A stretch of 64,000 nucleotides of DNA from Chloroflexota bacterium (GTDB taxonomy: Bacteria > Chloroflexota > Anaerolineae > Promineifilales > Promineifilaceae). Both the position numbers and the translations under genes were made by a program. The stretch lies in contig JACTMP010000026.1 of the NCBI GenBank assembly GCA_014584575.1, positions 108,470 through 172,469 of the forward strand. Reading direction: 5' to 3'. Under the pieces are notes generated by a model. The model was not told the DNA's origin, did no database searches, and worked only from the letters and a program-made list of their open reading frames with translations. This document shows positions 8,837 through 16,623 of the stretch, piece by piece (the stretch's first letter is position 1; the number at the start of each line of letters is the position of its first letter).

Positions 8837-10279
8837 CTAATCGGTGGGCATGGTGGCGCGAGCCATTTGCTTGGTTGTGCGGCGTTTTCCCTCTTCCAGG
8901 CGGCGTTGTTCGGCGCGGTTCAGTTGCCACAGCACAAAGCGCACCCGTCGTGACATGGCTTGCGAAATGTTCCACAAGAAGCGGTAGCCCAATGCTGTAT
9001 CATCTTCACAAAGCGCCAGTAGCCGGTCACGGGTCAGTACGAGCAGGGTAGCGCCCTCGCTGCCGGCAATCAGGTCGGCGCTGCGCCCTCCCTTGTCTAA
9101 CATGGCCAGTTCGCCGGTAATTTGCCCGGCGCGGAGGTTGGCTACGTGCTGCGATTCATCATGGTTATGGTCTTGAGCATCCAGGCCATCGGGATGTTTC
9201 CAAACTTCCACATAGCCCTGCTGTATGATGAACAATTCGTCGCTGGACTCAGATGCTTCGGCAATCAATTCACCGCGTGTGAAGGTGCGCACTTCACATT
9301 GGGCTGCCAACCGGATGCGTTGCGCCTGGTTGAGATTGTCGCCCACGTCGGAATGGCTTAGAAATTGGGCAACATCGCTGATGCGCTCCAGTTCTTCATC
9401 TCCAACCGGCGTATACAGGTCACTGCTGCTCAAAGGCAAGCCAAGATAGGCCGCAATCTGGCGGCGGGTTGTCGCGGGCGTTTCAAATTGAGGCCAGTGG
9501 CCGGCCTTGGGAAAAATGCGCAGGTCAGCCTGGGGCCACTCATCGGCGACTACGCCGGCATCACGCAAGGGAACGGTATTATCTTCTGCGCCCCAGATGA
9601 TCAGTGCGGGCGTGTCTATCTGGCCCAATTGCCCGCGCAGATCGTTCTCGCGCATGGCATGAAAACATTCAAAACGCACACGTCCCTGGCGTGTTTGCCG
9701 GGCATCCTGGCGCAATTGCTCATAGTCAGCTTTGCTGATGCCGGTACGTTGGGCAAAGGATACCGGGCGCATCAACCGATCTGTGAGTCCGACAAAGGTG
9801 TTCTCTACGGCCGATACCAACCAACTGCCCAGACCAAACCGTTCCATCATGGTAATAGGGGCGATAAACAGGTTGATGGAGGTCGAAAGCTGACCGCTGA
9901 TGGTAGGGCAGAGCAGCACCATACGCTCAACAAGGACGGGGTATTTGGTTGCCAGGCTGATGCTGATCATGCCACCCATGGAGTGACCCACAAGGACGAC
10001 CGGACTGTCGCTAATTTGCTCAATAAGGTCGGCCAGTAAATCTACATATTGGGGGATAGTGGTTTGTTCGGAGAGTGGGGGCGAATCACCGTAACCAGGC
10101 AGGTCGAGGGCGATGCAGTGGAAACGTTGGGCTAACAAACCGAGGACGGGCGAAGTGGCGTACCAGGAACTTGACCAGCCATGCAGGAGGAGTGCAATTT
10201 GGCGCCCACGTTTGCCAGCTTCTACAAAATGAATTTCCTGTCCATTAACGTTGAATGTACCCTCTGCGTATGGTTCCAT
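8837..10279 (-). CDS. Alpha/beta hydrolase fused to a cyclic-nucleotide-binding domain
   Basis: A 480-residue fusion. Residues about 15-295 are an alpha/beta hydrolase: LLLHGWSSSW oxyanion motif, nucleophile elbow VGHSMGG near residue 100, acid in IWGAEDNTVP and catalytic His in AGHWPQFE. Residues about 320-450 form a CAP-type cNMP-binding fold with the phosphate cassette GELAMLDKGGRSAD, which keeps the usual Arg. A basic tail follows. There is no DNA-binding domain. An esterase gated by cAMP or cGMP is the natural inference. The frame extends to ATG 10357, but homology begins at the Met at 10279. Confidence 0.82.
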   Translation of the reverse strand: MEPYAEGTFNVNGQEIHFVEAGKRGRQIALLLHGWSSSWYATSPVLGLLAQRFHCIALDLPGYGDSPPLSEQTTIPQYVDLLADLIEQISDSPVVLVGHSMGGMISISLATKYPVLVERMVLLCPTISGQLSTSINLFIAPITMMERFGLGSWLVSAVENTFVGLTDRLMRPVSFAQRTGISKADYEQLRQDARQTRQGRVRFECFHAMRENDLRGQLGQIDTPALIIWGAEDNTVPLRDAGVVADEWPQADLRIFPKAGHWPQFETPATTRRQIAAYLGLPLSSSDLYTPVGDEELERISDVAQFLSHSDVGDNLNQAQRIRLAAQCEVRTFTRGELIAEASESSDELFIIQQGYVEVWKHPDGLDAQDHNHDESQHVANLRAGQITGELAMLDKGGRSADLIAGSEGATLLVLTRDRLLALCEDDTALGYRFLWNISQAMSRRVRFVLWQLNRAEQRRLEEGKRRTTKQMARATMPTD

Positions 10280-10499
10280 AACTTCATATCTACCTGTACT
10301 GAATAAGTTGATGGCCGGATGGGTACTGCTACGGCCGTAACCCTCTTTGCAATACATTAATTGTGGGGTGGTGCAATTGTGTTGGCAATAGGTAAATCAC
10401 CCTAAAGTGTACTCATGTTGAGTATGGGCATACGGTGCCGCTATATGGTTTCAAGGAGGCTTACGAGGCGCCACGGGGCTGCCAGGTTTTACGGAATGT

Positions 10500-10640
10500 T
10501 CACAAGTCAGGCTGTTCCAGATTCTTGCCCCATTGGTTCCAGGAAGTGACTTCGGTTGCCGGAATGCGCCTGGCCGGCTGAAAGTTTTCGCCGGTGTAGT
10601 AGGCGACAGGCAGGAGCGCCGCCTGGGTGACAGTTGGTAA
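10500..10640 (-). pseudogene. C-terminal remnant of a nitroreductase
   Basis: A minus-strand frame ending at 10500 encodes VTQAALLPVAYYTG and then FQPARRIPATEVTSWNQWGK. This resembles the conserved C-terminal end of the FMN-dependent nitroreductase family (ALLPVAY.TG..F.PA.R.P....W..WG). The frame stays open to about 10715, but no start or upstream flavin-binding part exists. It is read as a decayed relic inside a 616-base gap. Recognition is by motif only. Confidence 0.5.
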
Positions 10641-10840
10641 CGGCCGTGCCGATGATAACCACTCAATTGTGTCATTCTGGCATATTTTGGGCTTTTTGCC
10701 AATGAGTTGCTGACTTTATGTCCAGGTTAAGATAGTTAGAAAGTTATCTATAGGATGATGGTTTAGCTCAATGCCTTGTGGTTGTTTGTATAGTTAGAGT
10801 GGGCAAGCATGAATTGTAAAGTATTGGATGAAAGGAGGTG

Positions 10841-10903
10841 ATGGTGACGTATTGTGACCATTGTGCAATCCCCCAATTAGTGATCAAAAAAGAGAGAAAG
10901 TAG
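10841..10903 (+). CDS. Possible 20-residue leader peptide with CxxC
   Basis: A near-perfect ribosome site (aaaggaggtg) abuts the tandem starts ATG-GTG. The frame encodes 20 residues containing YCDHC and a Lys/Arg-rich end, and stops 70 bases before the secreted protein gene. A reading frame this short can occur by chance; the strong ribosome site is the only reason to list it. Confidence 0.25.
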   Translation: MVTYCDHCAIPQLVIKKERK

Positions 10904-10973
10904 TTGCAGATTTGTCAGATCAACAAGTAGTTGCGTAGTTGTGTCAACTTTGCGCATTCAAAAAGGAAATATT

Positions 10974-11825
10974 ATGAAACAGTCAAAGAGACGTATTGTG
11001 TTTGTGGTGACAGTTGCCGTGTTGTTAGTAATGGCGGCTGCCGGTAGCAGTATTATTGGGGCATCCCCGGCTGATTGTTCGACCAGCACAGATATTACGG
11101 GATCCCTGAACCAGGTTGGAAACACGGTGACTGGTGAAGTGAGTAATTGTACCAGCGAGGCGTCTAATGCTGGCATGGTGGTCATCGCGGCCATTCTCAA
11201 TCCTGATGGCACCGTAACCAATGAGGAAATAGACCATCAAACCGGCTCGGTAGGCGCTGGTGAGAAAATTACCTTTGTCTCTACCATCCCGGAATGCACG
11301 GTGAAGGTGCAGCTTTACAAGGGTAATAACCCTCAAGATCCGGCCAACATATTAGTGCAACGGGTCTATAATTCGTCTAAGTTCTGTTCCAATGAACCGA
11401 CGCCAACCCCGATTCCGCCCACCGAGACGCCCGTGCCGCCCACGGCAACGCCGGTGCCACCCACAGCCACTCCCAAACCGCCGAGTGGGCAGGGCTGCAC
11501 GCCAGGTTACTGGCGGCAGGAGCACCATTTTGATTCTTGGGTGAATTACAGCCCATCAGATAATTTTGAAACTGTGTTTGGCGTGGATGCTTCTTTTAGC
11601 CCGCATACCTTGTTGGATGCGGTGCGCCTGGGTGGAGGTGGTGAGCGGGCCATGGCTCGCCATGCCGTAGCCGCTTTGCTCAACGCGGCCAATCCATCTG
11701 TCGCCTATCTTTACGCTGAAGCTGATGTCATTGCTATGGTGCAAAATGCCTATGCTACCGGTAGCTTTGAAAGCACCAAGAATCTGTTTGAAGCACAGAA
11801 TGAATTGGGCTGTCCGCTAGATTAA
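10974..11825 (+). CDS. Secreted protein with Pro/Thr linker and GCTPGYW C-terminal domain
   Basis: A 283-residue exported protein. Residues 1-30 form a signal peptide. Residues about 32-140 form a Cys-containing beta-rich domain. A linker of repeated PTPTP/PPTATPVPP units lies near 143-170. The C-terminal domain begins GCTPGYWRQEHHFDSW and ends in a helical segment (AVAALLNAANPSVAYLY). GCTPGYW domains occur at the C-terminus of many secreted bacterial proteins of unknown role. The start at 10974 has an aaaagga site. It is monocistronic with a strong terminator after it. Confidence 0.75.
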   Translation: MKQSKRRIVFVVTVAVLLVMAAAGSSIIGASPADCSTSTDITGSLNQVGNTVTGEVSNCTSEASNAGMVVIAAILNPDGTVTNEEIDHQTGSVGAGEKITFVSTIPECTVKVQLYKGNNPQDPANILVQRVYNSSKFCSNEPTPTPIPPTETPVPPTATPVPPTATPKPPSGQGCTPGYWRQEHHFDSWVNYSPSDNFETVFGVDASFSPHTLLDAVRLGGGGERAMARHAVAALLNAANPSVAYLYAEADVIAMVQNAYATGSFESTKNLFEAQNELGCPLD

Positions 11826-11849
11826 TTGTTGCGGTTGCTCATTAAAAAA

Positions 11850-11871
11850 AGCACTGGGGCAACCCAGTGCT
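11850..11871. terminator. Bidirectional intrinsic terminator
   Basis: A 9-bp perfect stem (agcactggg with cccagtgct) and a 4-base loop, flanked by an A-run on the left and a T-run on the right. It lies between the convergent genes ending at 11825 and 11907 and could serve both. Confidence 0.9.
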
Positions 11872-11906
11872 TTTTTATTTGGTGAGATTAGGTGGGGTTA
11901 CGGCCG

Positions 11907-12641
11907 TTATTCTTTTTCGGTGCTGATTTGATCGGCTACGACATTAAAGCGATAGCCGGTGCCCCGTTCGGCCACAATATAACTGGGTTCGGATGGGTCT
12001 ACCTCGATCTTGCTGCGTAACCGGTGAACATGTACATGCAACCGGTCCTCCTGGGCGTTTTCCATTGGCCAGATGCGCTTCAACAAAAATTCGGTGGTGA
12101 CAATGCGACCGGCGTTACGCACCAAAATGTATAAGAGCTTCGTTTCGGTGGGTGTCAACGAAATAGATTGCCCGTTGACCAGCGCTTCCCGGTTAGGAAA
12201 ATTGACCATCAGGCGCTCATCAATGCGCGTAGTGGACTCCAACGTGTAATTGTAATCCCCCATGCGACGCAGCACCCGCCGCACCCGCGCCACTAGCTCT
12301 TCGGGGTTAAATGGTTTGACGATGTAATCCTCGGCGTACTGTTCTAATCCTTGAATGATGGTCTCTTCGGTGTTCACGGCCGTCAGCATAATGATCGGTA
12401 AATCGCTGAACTCTCGCACCGCATGGCAGAACTCAAAACCGCTCATAATGGGCATGTGCAGGTCAACAATAGCCAGGTGGGGCATCCCATGTCGGTTGAT
12501 TAGTTTGAGCGCGTCCGGGCCGGACACGGCCGTGATGACCTGAAATCCCGCCTGTTCCAATGTGTGCTGCACAATCCGCAACGTAAAGGTGTTGTCGTCA
12601 ACTGCCAGGATTCGTTGTGATTCAACAGGGTTTTCAAACAT
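11907..12641 (-). CDS. OmpR/PhoB-family response regulator
   Basis: A 244-residue two-domain regulator. The receiver domain (about 10-125) has acidic pair DD in LAVDDN, phospho-acceptor Asp in AIVDLHMP, Thr in IMLTAVN and Lys in YIVKPF. A winged-helix DNA-binding domain (about 145-235) follows, with LTPTETKLLYILVRN and the recognition-helix segment DRLHVHVHRLRSKIE. No histidine kinase gene lies nearby, so the partner is elsewhere. ATG at 12641 is chosen because the receiver domain begins there; the frame is open further upstream. Confidence 0.92.
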   Translation of the reverse strand: MFENPVESQRILAVDDNTFTLRIVQHTLEQAGFQVITAVSGPDALKLINRHGMPHLAIVDLHMPIMSGFEFCHAVREFSDLPIIMLTAVNTEETIIQGLEQYAEDYIVKPFNPEELVARVRRVLRRMGDYNYTLESTTRIDERLMVNFPNREALVNGQSISLTPTETKLLYILVRNAGRIVTTEFLLKRIWPMENAQEDRLHVHVHRLRSKIEVDPSEPSYIVAERGTGYRFNVVADQISTEKE

Positions 12642-12838
12642 ACAATAATTCCATTCGCTCCTGATAGTAATAGTGCCGGGTATAGAATGCTGCCAGTATA
12701 CTTGAACACGATCATAAAAAAAAGTGACCCCGGAGCATTCCCATGTTTCCCACAATCCAGCCCCCGTATCTTCGTGTGGCATGGGACAACCTCTGAGTCG
12801 TCGCCTCTTAAAAAACCTGTCGCCCTGTTTGGGCAAAA

Positions 12839-12867
12839 TTGACAAGCCCATTCTGTACCGCTATAAT
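12839..12867 (+). promoter_or_regulatory. Perfect sigma-70 promoter upstream of rpsA
   Basis: TTGACA at 12839-12844, an exact 17-base spacer, and TATAAT at 12862-12867. Both hexamers match consensus fully. The predicted start, near 12874, would give a leader of about 240 nt before the rpsA start codon. Confidence 0.8.
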
Positions 12868-12873
12868 CCCGCG

Positions 12874-13079
12874 CTTGGGTACTGTTGGCTGGATCATTCT
12901 AATTTGGGCGTTGTTTACCAATTGTAAACCTGTGAAATAGTTAAGCGACACAGCTTAATTATTTTCGGAGGCACTCGTACCACAAAGTATTAACCTGAAT
13001 AGCGGTTTGTAAACGACACATCTTTTAAGAATGACTCGGCTAGTCCCACAAAAAACTCGTGTGACGGTCGAGTTTTTTT
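12874..13079 (+). ncRNA. Candidate rpsA leader or small RNA
   Basis: The 206 bases between the consensus promoter and the terminator-like hairpin contain no protein-like frame. They hold small internal hairpins (for example gact-cggct-agtc at 13033-13045) and a ggagg at 12967. The span could be a free small RNA of about 200 nt, or a ribosomal-protein leader controlling rpsA-infA by attenuation. No known RNA family was recognised. Confidence 0.4.
13051..13079 (+). terminator. Terminator-like hairpin in the rpsA leader
   Basis: A 9-bp stem (aaaaactcg with cgagttttt) with a 9-base loop and a T-run, ending 34 bases before the rpsA ATG. No gene ends upstream of it on this strand, so it suggests attenuation or the end of a small RNA. 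Confidence 0.65.
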
Positions 13080-13113
13080 ATCCTATACCACATTGAGAAG
13101 AGAACTTATTAGC

Positions 13114-14538
13114 ATGATCGAAGATACCAATTTTGAAGAGTTTTTGGAAACACATGATTATGAGCTGCCCCAGGTTGGTGATATTCGCAAGGGCATTATT
13201 GTGGCCGTAACGCAGCAGGGTGTCATTGTGGATTTGGGTCTGAAGCGGGATGGTATTGTGCCCAGCACAGACCTGTCCAAGCTGGAACCAGAAGAGCGGG
13301 CCGAATTACGTGTGAATGACGAAATTTCTATCTATGTTATGAACACGGAAGCGCCGGACAGTTTACAGGTATCTATCTATCTGGCTAAGATGAACCAGGA
13401 TTGGATTGAAGCTGAAGAGTTAATGCAAACGGGTGATATTTTTGAAGGAGAAGTCATTGGCTACAACAAGGGCGGGGCGATTGTGCCTTACGGCCGTTTG
13501 CGTGGCTTCATTCCCGCTTCTCACCTGGCAGCACTGACCCGTGGCTTGAATGACCGGCAGCGCCAGCAAAAACTGGCAAAACTGCGTGGTCAAAAAATTC
13601 CCCTGAAAGTGATTGAAGTTGATCGTCACCGCCGTCGGTTGGTTTTCTCACAGCGCGATGCCCAAAAAGAGTGGGACGAATTGCAGAAAGGGGAACTGCT
13701 GGACAGAATTCAAGAGGGAGATGTGTTGCACGGCCGTGTAAGTGGCCTGCGCGATTTTGGCATCTTTGTAGACCTGGGCGGTGTGGACGGTCTGGTACAC
13801 ATTTCCGAACTGGCCTGGCATCGAATTGACCATCCCCGCGAAGTTGTCAAAGTGGGTGACGAAGTTGATGTTTACGTAATGAAAGTTGATCGTGATGACC
13901 AGCGCATCAGCCTTAGCCGCAAAAAAATGTTGCCCAATCCCTGGGACTCCATCGAACAACGGTATCACATGAACCAACTGGTGGAGGGTTACATCACCCG
14001 TATTGTAGATTATGGCGCGTTTGCTGAAATTGAGCCGGGTGTGGAAGGGCTGTTGCATTTGTCACAGCTATCACGGGGCCAGGTGGAGAATGCCGGCGAG
14101 GTGGTCAAAGAAGGAGAAACCCATTTGTTGCGTGTGGTCAGCATTGAAAAAGACCGGCAGCGTATTGGCCTCAGCCTGCGTCAGGTGAGCGCTAATGAGC
14201 AAATTGAATGGATGTCTCGTAAACAGGCAGAAGCCGCCGCCGCGGCTCCGGCCGAAACGTCCGTCGCAGAGGACACGGCCGTTGCGGACCAGGTAGAAGA
14301 GGAAGCAACGGCCGTTACCCCCGAAACTGAAGGTGCGATGGATACCGCCGCCATGGATGTCACCGAGGCCGATTTCCCGGTGGATATGGAAATGGAAAGC
14401 GCAGATGATCTGGCGGAATTTGCGGCCGATGCCGGAACGGCCGATGCTGAAACATTTGACGAAGCCGATGACGAACCGGTGGCGGAAACCGAATCTGTGA
14501 TTGAGGAAACTGAACCACAGGAAGTTGTAGAAAGCTAA
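13114..14538 (+). CDS. rpsA: 30S ribosomal protein S1 (four S1 domains)
   Basis: A 474-residue S1 protein that binds mRNA at the 30S platform. Four OB-fold S1 domains lie at about residues 18-86, 103-172, 190-260 and 276-345 (GDIRKGIIVAV, GDIFEGEVIG, GDVLHGRVSGLRDFG, NQLVEGYITRIVDYGAF). The last about 100 residues are acidic and Ala/Glu/Asp-rich with no fold. Four domains is short compared with the six of proteobacterial S1 but normal elsewhere. The start is ATG 13114 with an agaagag site; TTG at 13093 is possible. infA follows 3 bases later. Confidence 0.93.
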   Translation: MIEDTNFEEFLETHDYELPQVGDIRKGIIVAVTQQGVIVDLGLKRDGIVPSTDLSKLEPEERAELRVNDEISIYVMNTEAPDSLQVSIYLAKMNQDWIEAEELMQTGDIFEGEVIGYNKGGAIVPYGRLRGFIPASHLAALTRGLNDRQRQQKLAKLRGQKIPLKVIEVDRHRRRLVFSQRDAQKEWDELQKGELLDRIQEGDVLHGRVSGLRDFGIFVDLGGVDGLVHISELAWHRIDHPREVVKVGDEVDVYVMKVDRDDQRISLSRKKMLPNPWDSIEQRYHMNQLVEGYITRIVDYGAFAEIEPGVEGLLHLSQLSRGQVENAGEVVKEGETHLLRVVSIEKDRQRIGLSLRQVSANEQIEWMSRKQAEAAAAAPAETSVAEDTAVADQVEEEATAVTPETEGAMDTAAMDVTEADFPVDMEMESADDLAEFAADAGTADAETFDEADDEPVAETESVIEETEPQEVVES

Positions 14539-14541
14539 GTT

Positions 14542-14814
14542 ATGGCCAAAAATGACAAACTGGAAGTGGAAGGCACCATTATCGAGTTGCTGCCCAACAC
14601 CCAATTTAAAGTAGAACTCGACAATGGTCACCAGGTATTGGCTTACCTGTCGGGTCGTATGCGCAAGTATTACATTCGCATCCTCCTGGGGGACCGGGTG
14701 CGGGTGGAGATGACGCCATACGATCTGGCGCGCGGCCGTATTACCTATCGTTACCGCAACCGTGCAGAGGTGAGCAGTAGCAGCAGCAGTAGTAGCAGTG
14801 GTGGTGGTGAGTAG
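14542..14814 (+). CDS. infA: Translation initiation factor IF-1 with Ser/Gly tail
   Basis: Residues 1-72 are a canonical IF-1 OB fold: [63 protein letters not shown]-1 binds the 30S A site during initiation. A further 18 residues are unusual, namely a run of nine serines and three glycines encoded by agcagtagc-type triplets, which can grow or shrink by slippage. infA usually sits in the spc/alpha ribosomal operon. Here it follows rpsA by 3 bases and is probably co-transcribed with it. Confidence 0.93.
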   Translation: MAKNDKLEVEGTIIELLPNTQFKVELDNGHQVLAYLSGRMRKYYIRILLGDRVRVEMTPYDLARGRITYRYRNRAEVSSSSSSSSSGGGE

Positions 14815-14857
14815 ACCAGTTTCACTTTGGGTTTGTCCTTTTGTATGATGTGAAGAG

Positions 14858-14890
14858 CACGCTGTGATACCCTCGCAGCGTGTTTTTTTT
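14858..14890 (+). terminator. Intrinsic terminator of rpsA-infA
   Basis: A 7-bp stem cacgctg/cagcgtg with an 11-base loop followed by eight consecutive T. It lies 43 bases after the infA stop codon. Confidence 0.85.
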
Positions 14891-14910
14891 TGTGTAATAG
14901 CTGCCGGGGC

Positions 14911-16389
14911 ATGAAAGAGTTGCAAACAGATTGGCTGAGCAGCCGGGTGCAGGCTTCGCCCCGGCAAACGGCGTTGTGGCTGGGGGCGCAGCAGTGGAGC
15001 TATGCCGAACTGAACGTGCTGGTGAATGGCTGCTGCCACCGTCTGGCTGCGTCCGGGGTGGGGCCGGGTGACCGGGTAGGTGTGTTGCTTCCCAATTCTT
15101 TGCTGTATGTGTGTCTCATTCATGCGCTGGCGCGGCTGGGAGCCGTATTAGTGCCGCTCAATATCCGCCTGACGCCGGCCGAATGGCAGTGGCAGGCGAC
15201 GCACGTAGCTTGTAAGCTCATTGTGTGTTTGCCGGAGATGGCAACGGCCGTTACTCCCCATGTGCCGACGCTGGCGATAGACGAAACCTGGCTTTCGGCG
15301 GAATCGGGGGAATGGGACCCCCGTCCGATTGCGCCAGACCAGGTGCAGGCGGTGGTATTCACCTCCGGCACATCGGGACGGCCGAAAGGGGCAATGTTGA
15401 CCTTTGCCAATCACTTTTACAGCGCCATGTCAGCGGCCTATCGGGTGGGTGTGCTGTCAGATGACCTGTGGTTAAGTTGTTTGCCGTTGTACCACGTGGG
15501 GGGGCTGGCCGTTATCTGGCGCAGCTGTTTGTATGGCACGGCCGTAGACCTGCATTCTAAGTTTGACCTGACGGCCGTCAATGACAGCCTCAACCACAAG
15601 CCCGTTACCCTCATCTCTCTGGTGCCAACCATGTTGGCGCGGCTGTTGGACAGTCGCACCACCTGGCCGGATAGGCTGCGGCTGGCGCTTATTGGCGGGG
15701 CCGCGCTGCCGCCTGATCTGCTGGCAAGAGCGCTGGCGGCCGATGTGCCGGTTGCCGCCACCTATGGCCTGACGGAAGCAGCGTCGCAGGTGGCGACAAT
15801 GCCCCCCGACGAGGTAAAGCGCAAGCCGGGTAGTGTGGGACGGCCGTTGCTTTTTACCAATGTGTCTATTCGAGGTGAGGACGGCCGTGAATTGCCGCCC
15901 GGTGAAATTGGTGAAGTTGTGGTCAGTGGGCCGACGGTTATGGCCGGTTATTGGGGCGAAACACCCCTGGCTGATGGACTGTTCTCTACCGGTGATTTGG
16001 GGTATGTGGATGTGGATGGTGATTTGTGGCTTGTGCAGCGCCGCAGTGATCTGATTGTGACCGGGGGTGAGAACGTATATCCGGCTGAAGTAGAAGCGGT
16101 ATTAAAAGAACACACGGCCGTAGCCGAAGTCTGTGTGGTGGGCTTGCCAGACCCGGTGTGGGGGCAGGTGGTGGCTGCGGTGGTTGTGTTGGCGGCAGAC
16201 ACGGCCGTGAGCGCCGCTAATGTGAGCGCCGCTCACGTGTCCGCCGCCCAACTGACCCAATTCTGCCGGGAACGACTGGCCGGTTACAAAATCCCGCGCC
16301 ACTTCCGTTTTGCCGCTGACCTGCCGTTGACGGCGTCCGGCAAAATTGCCCGACAGGATGTGGTGCAGTGGTGGCTGGCTGAAGGCTGA
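14911..16389 (+). CDS. MenE-like acyl-CoA ligase (o-succinylbenzoate-CoA ligase family)
   Basis: A 492-residue ANL-superfamily ligase. The P-loop TSGTSGRPKGA lies near residue 154. LPLYHVGGL, the YGLTEAASQ adenine motif, STGDLGYVD, the hinge RRSDLIVTGGENVYPAEVE and the C-terminal catalytic Lys in LTASGKIARQ all follow. The best fit is menaquinone-pathway MenE, but no other men gene is in the window, so a general acyl-CoA synthetase is possible. The start ATG 14911 is chosen because homology begins there. The gene is followed by a MITE-like element. Confidence 0.78.
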   Translation: MKELQTDWLSSRVQASPRQTALWLGAQQWSYAELNVLVNGCCHRLAASGVGPGDRVGVLLPNSLLYVCLIHALARLGAVLVPLNIRLTPAEWQWQATHVACKLIVCLPEMATAVTPHVPTLAIDETWLSAESGEWDPRPIAPDQVQAVVFTSGTSGRPKGAMLTFANHFYSAMSAAYRVGVLSDDLWLSCLPLYHVGGLAVIWRSCLYGTAVDLHSKFDLTAVNDSLNHKPVTLISLVPTMLARLLDSRTTWPDRLRLALIGGAALPPDLLARALAADVPVAATYGLTEAASQVATMPPDEVKRKPGSVGRPLLFTNVSIRGEDGRELPPGEIGEVVVSGPTVMAGYWGETPLADGLFSTGDLGYVDVDGDLWLVQRRSDLIVTGGENVYPAEVEAVLKEHTAVAEVCVVGLPDPVWGQVVAAVVVLAADTAVSAANVSAAHVSAAQLTQFCRERLAGYKIPRHFRFAADLPLTASGKIARQDVVQWWLAEG

Positions 16390-16445
16390 AGCATGGCTGA
16401 AAAACCCCGATCACTTGTCAAGTGGCCGATTAAGTAGCTGGTAAA

Positions 16446-16599
16446 CAGCAATTCTCAGTTTGGCAAAACCCGGCGATTAAAATCGCGGCAACAGAAAGAA
16501 AAGTCGGCCTTCGCCGACTATTTCCAGCCGACGAAGGTTGGCTTTGCCTTCTGTTGGTGCAGATCTATCTGCCGCCGCTAATCAAACTGAGAATTGCTG
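16446..16599. mobile_element. MITE-like element, copy 1 (154 bp)
   Basis: Terminal inverted repeats of 17 bp begin cagcaattctcagtttg. The flanks gctggtaaa (16437-16445) and gccggtaaa (16600-16608) match at 8 of 9 bases, as an ageing target duplication would. The interior carries the hairpin gtcggccttcgccgac and its imperfect complement. It encodes nothing. It is nearly identical in length and sequence to the copy at 37521-37674. Confidence 0.85.
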
Positions 16600-16623
16600 G
16601 CCGGTAAAGTAACCGGTTGCCGG

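Noticed and set aside
10451..10702. 83-codon minus-strand frame with an ATG
   Set aside because: Another frame of the same DNA carries the nitroreductase C-terminal match, so this frame is incidental.
12724..12927. 67-codon plus-strand frame upstream of rpsA
   Set aside because: Overlaps the consensus promoter, has no ribosome site and no recognisable pattern. The region is better read as a leader.
14071..15123. 350-codon antisense frame across rpsA, infA and the MenE-like gene
   Set aside because: Crosses three convincing genes and the infA terminator; composition is not protein-like.
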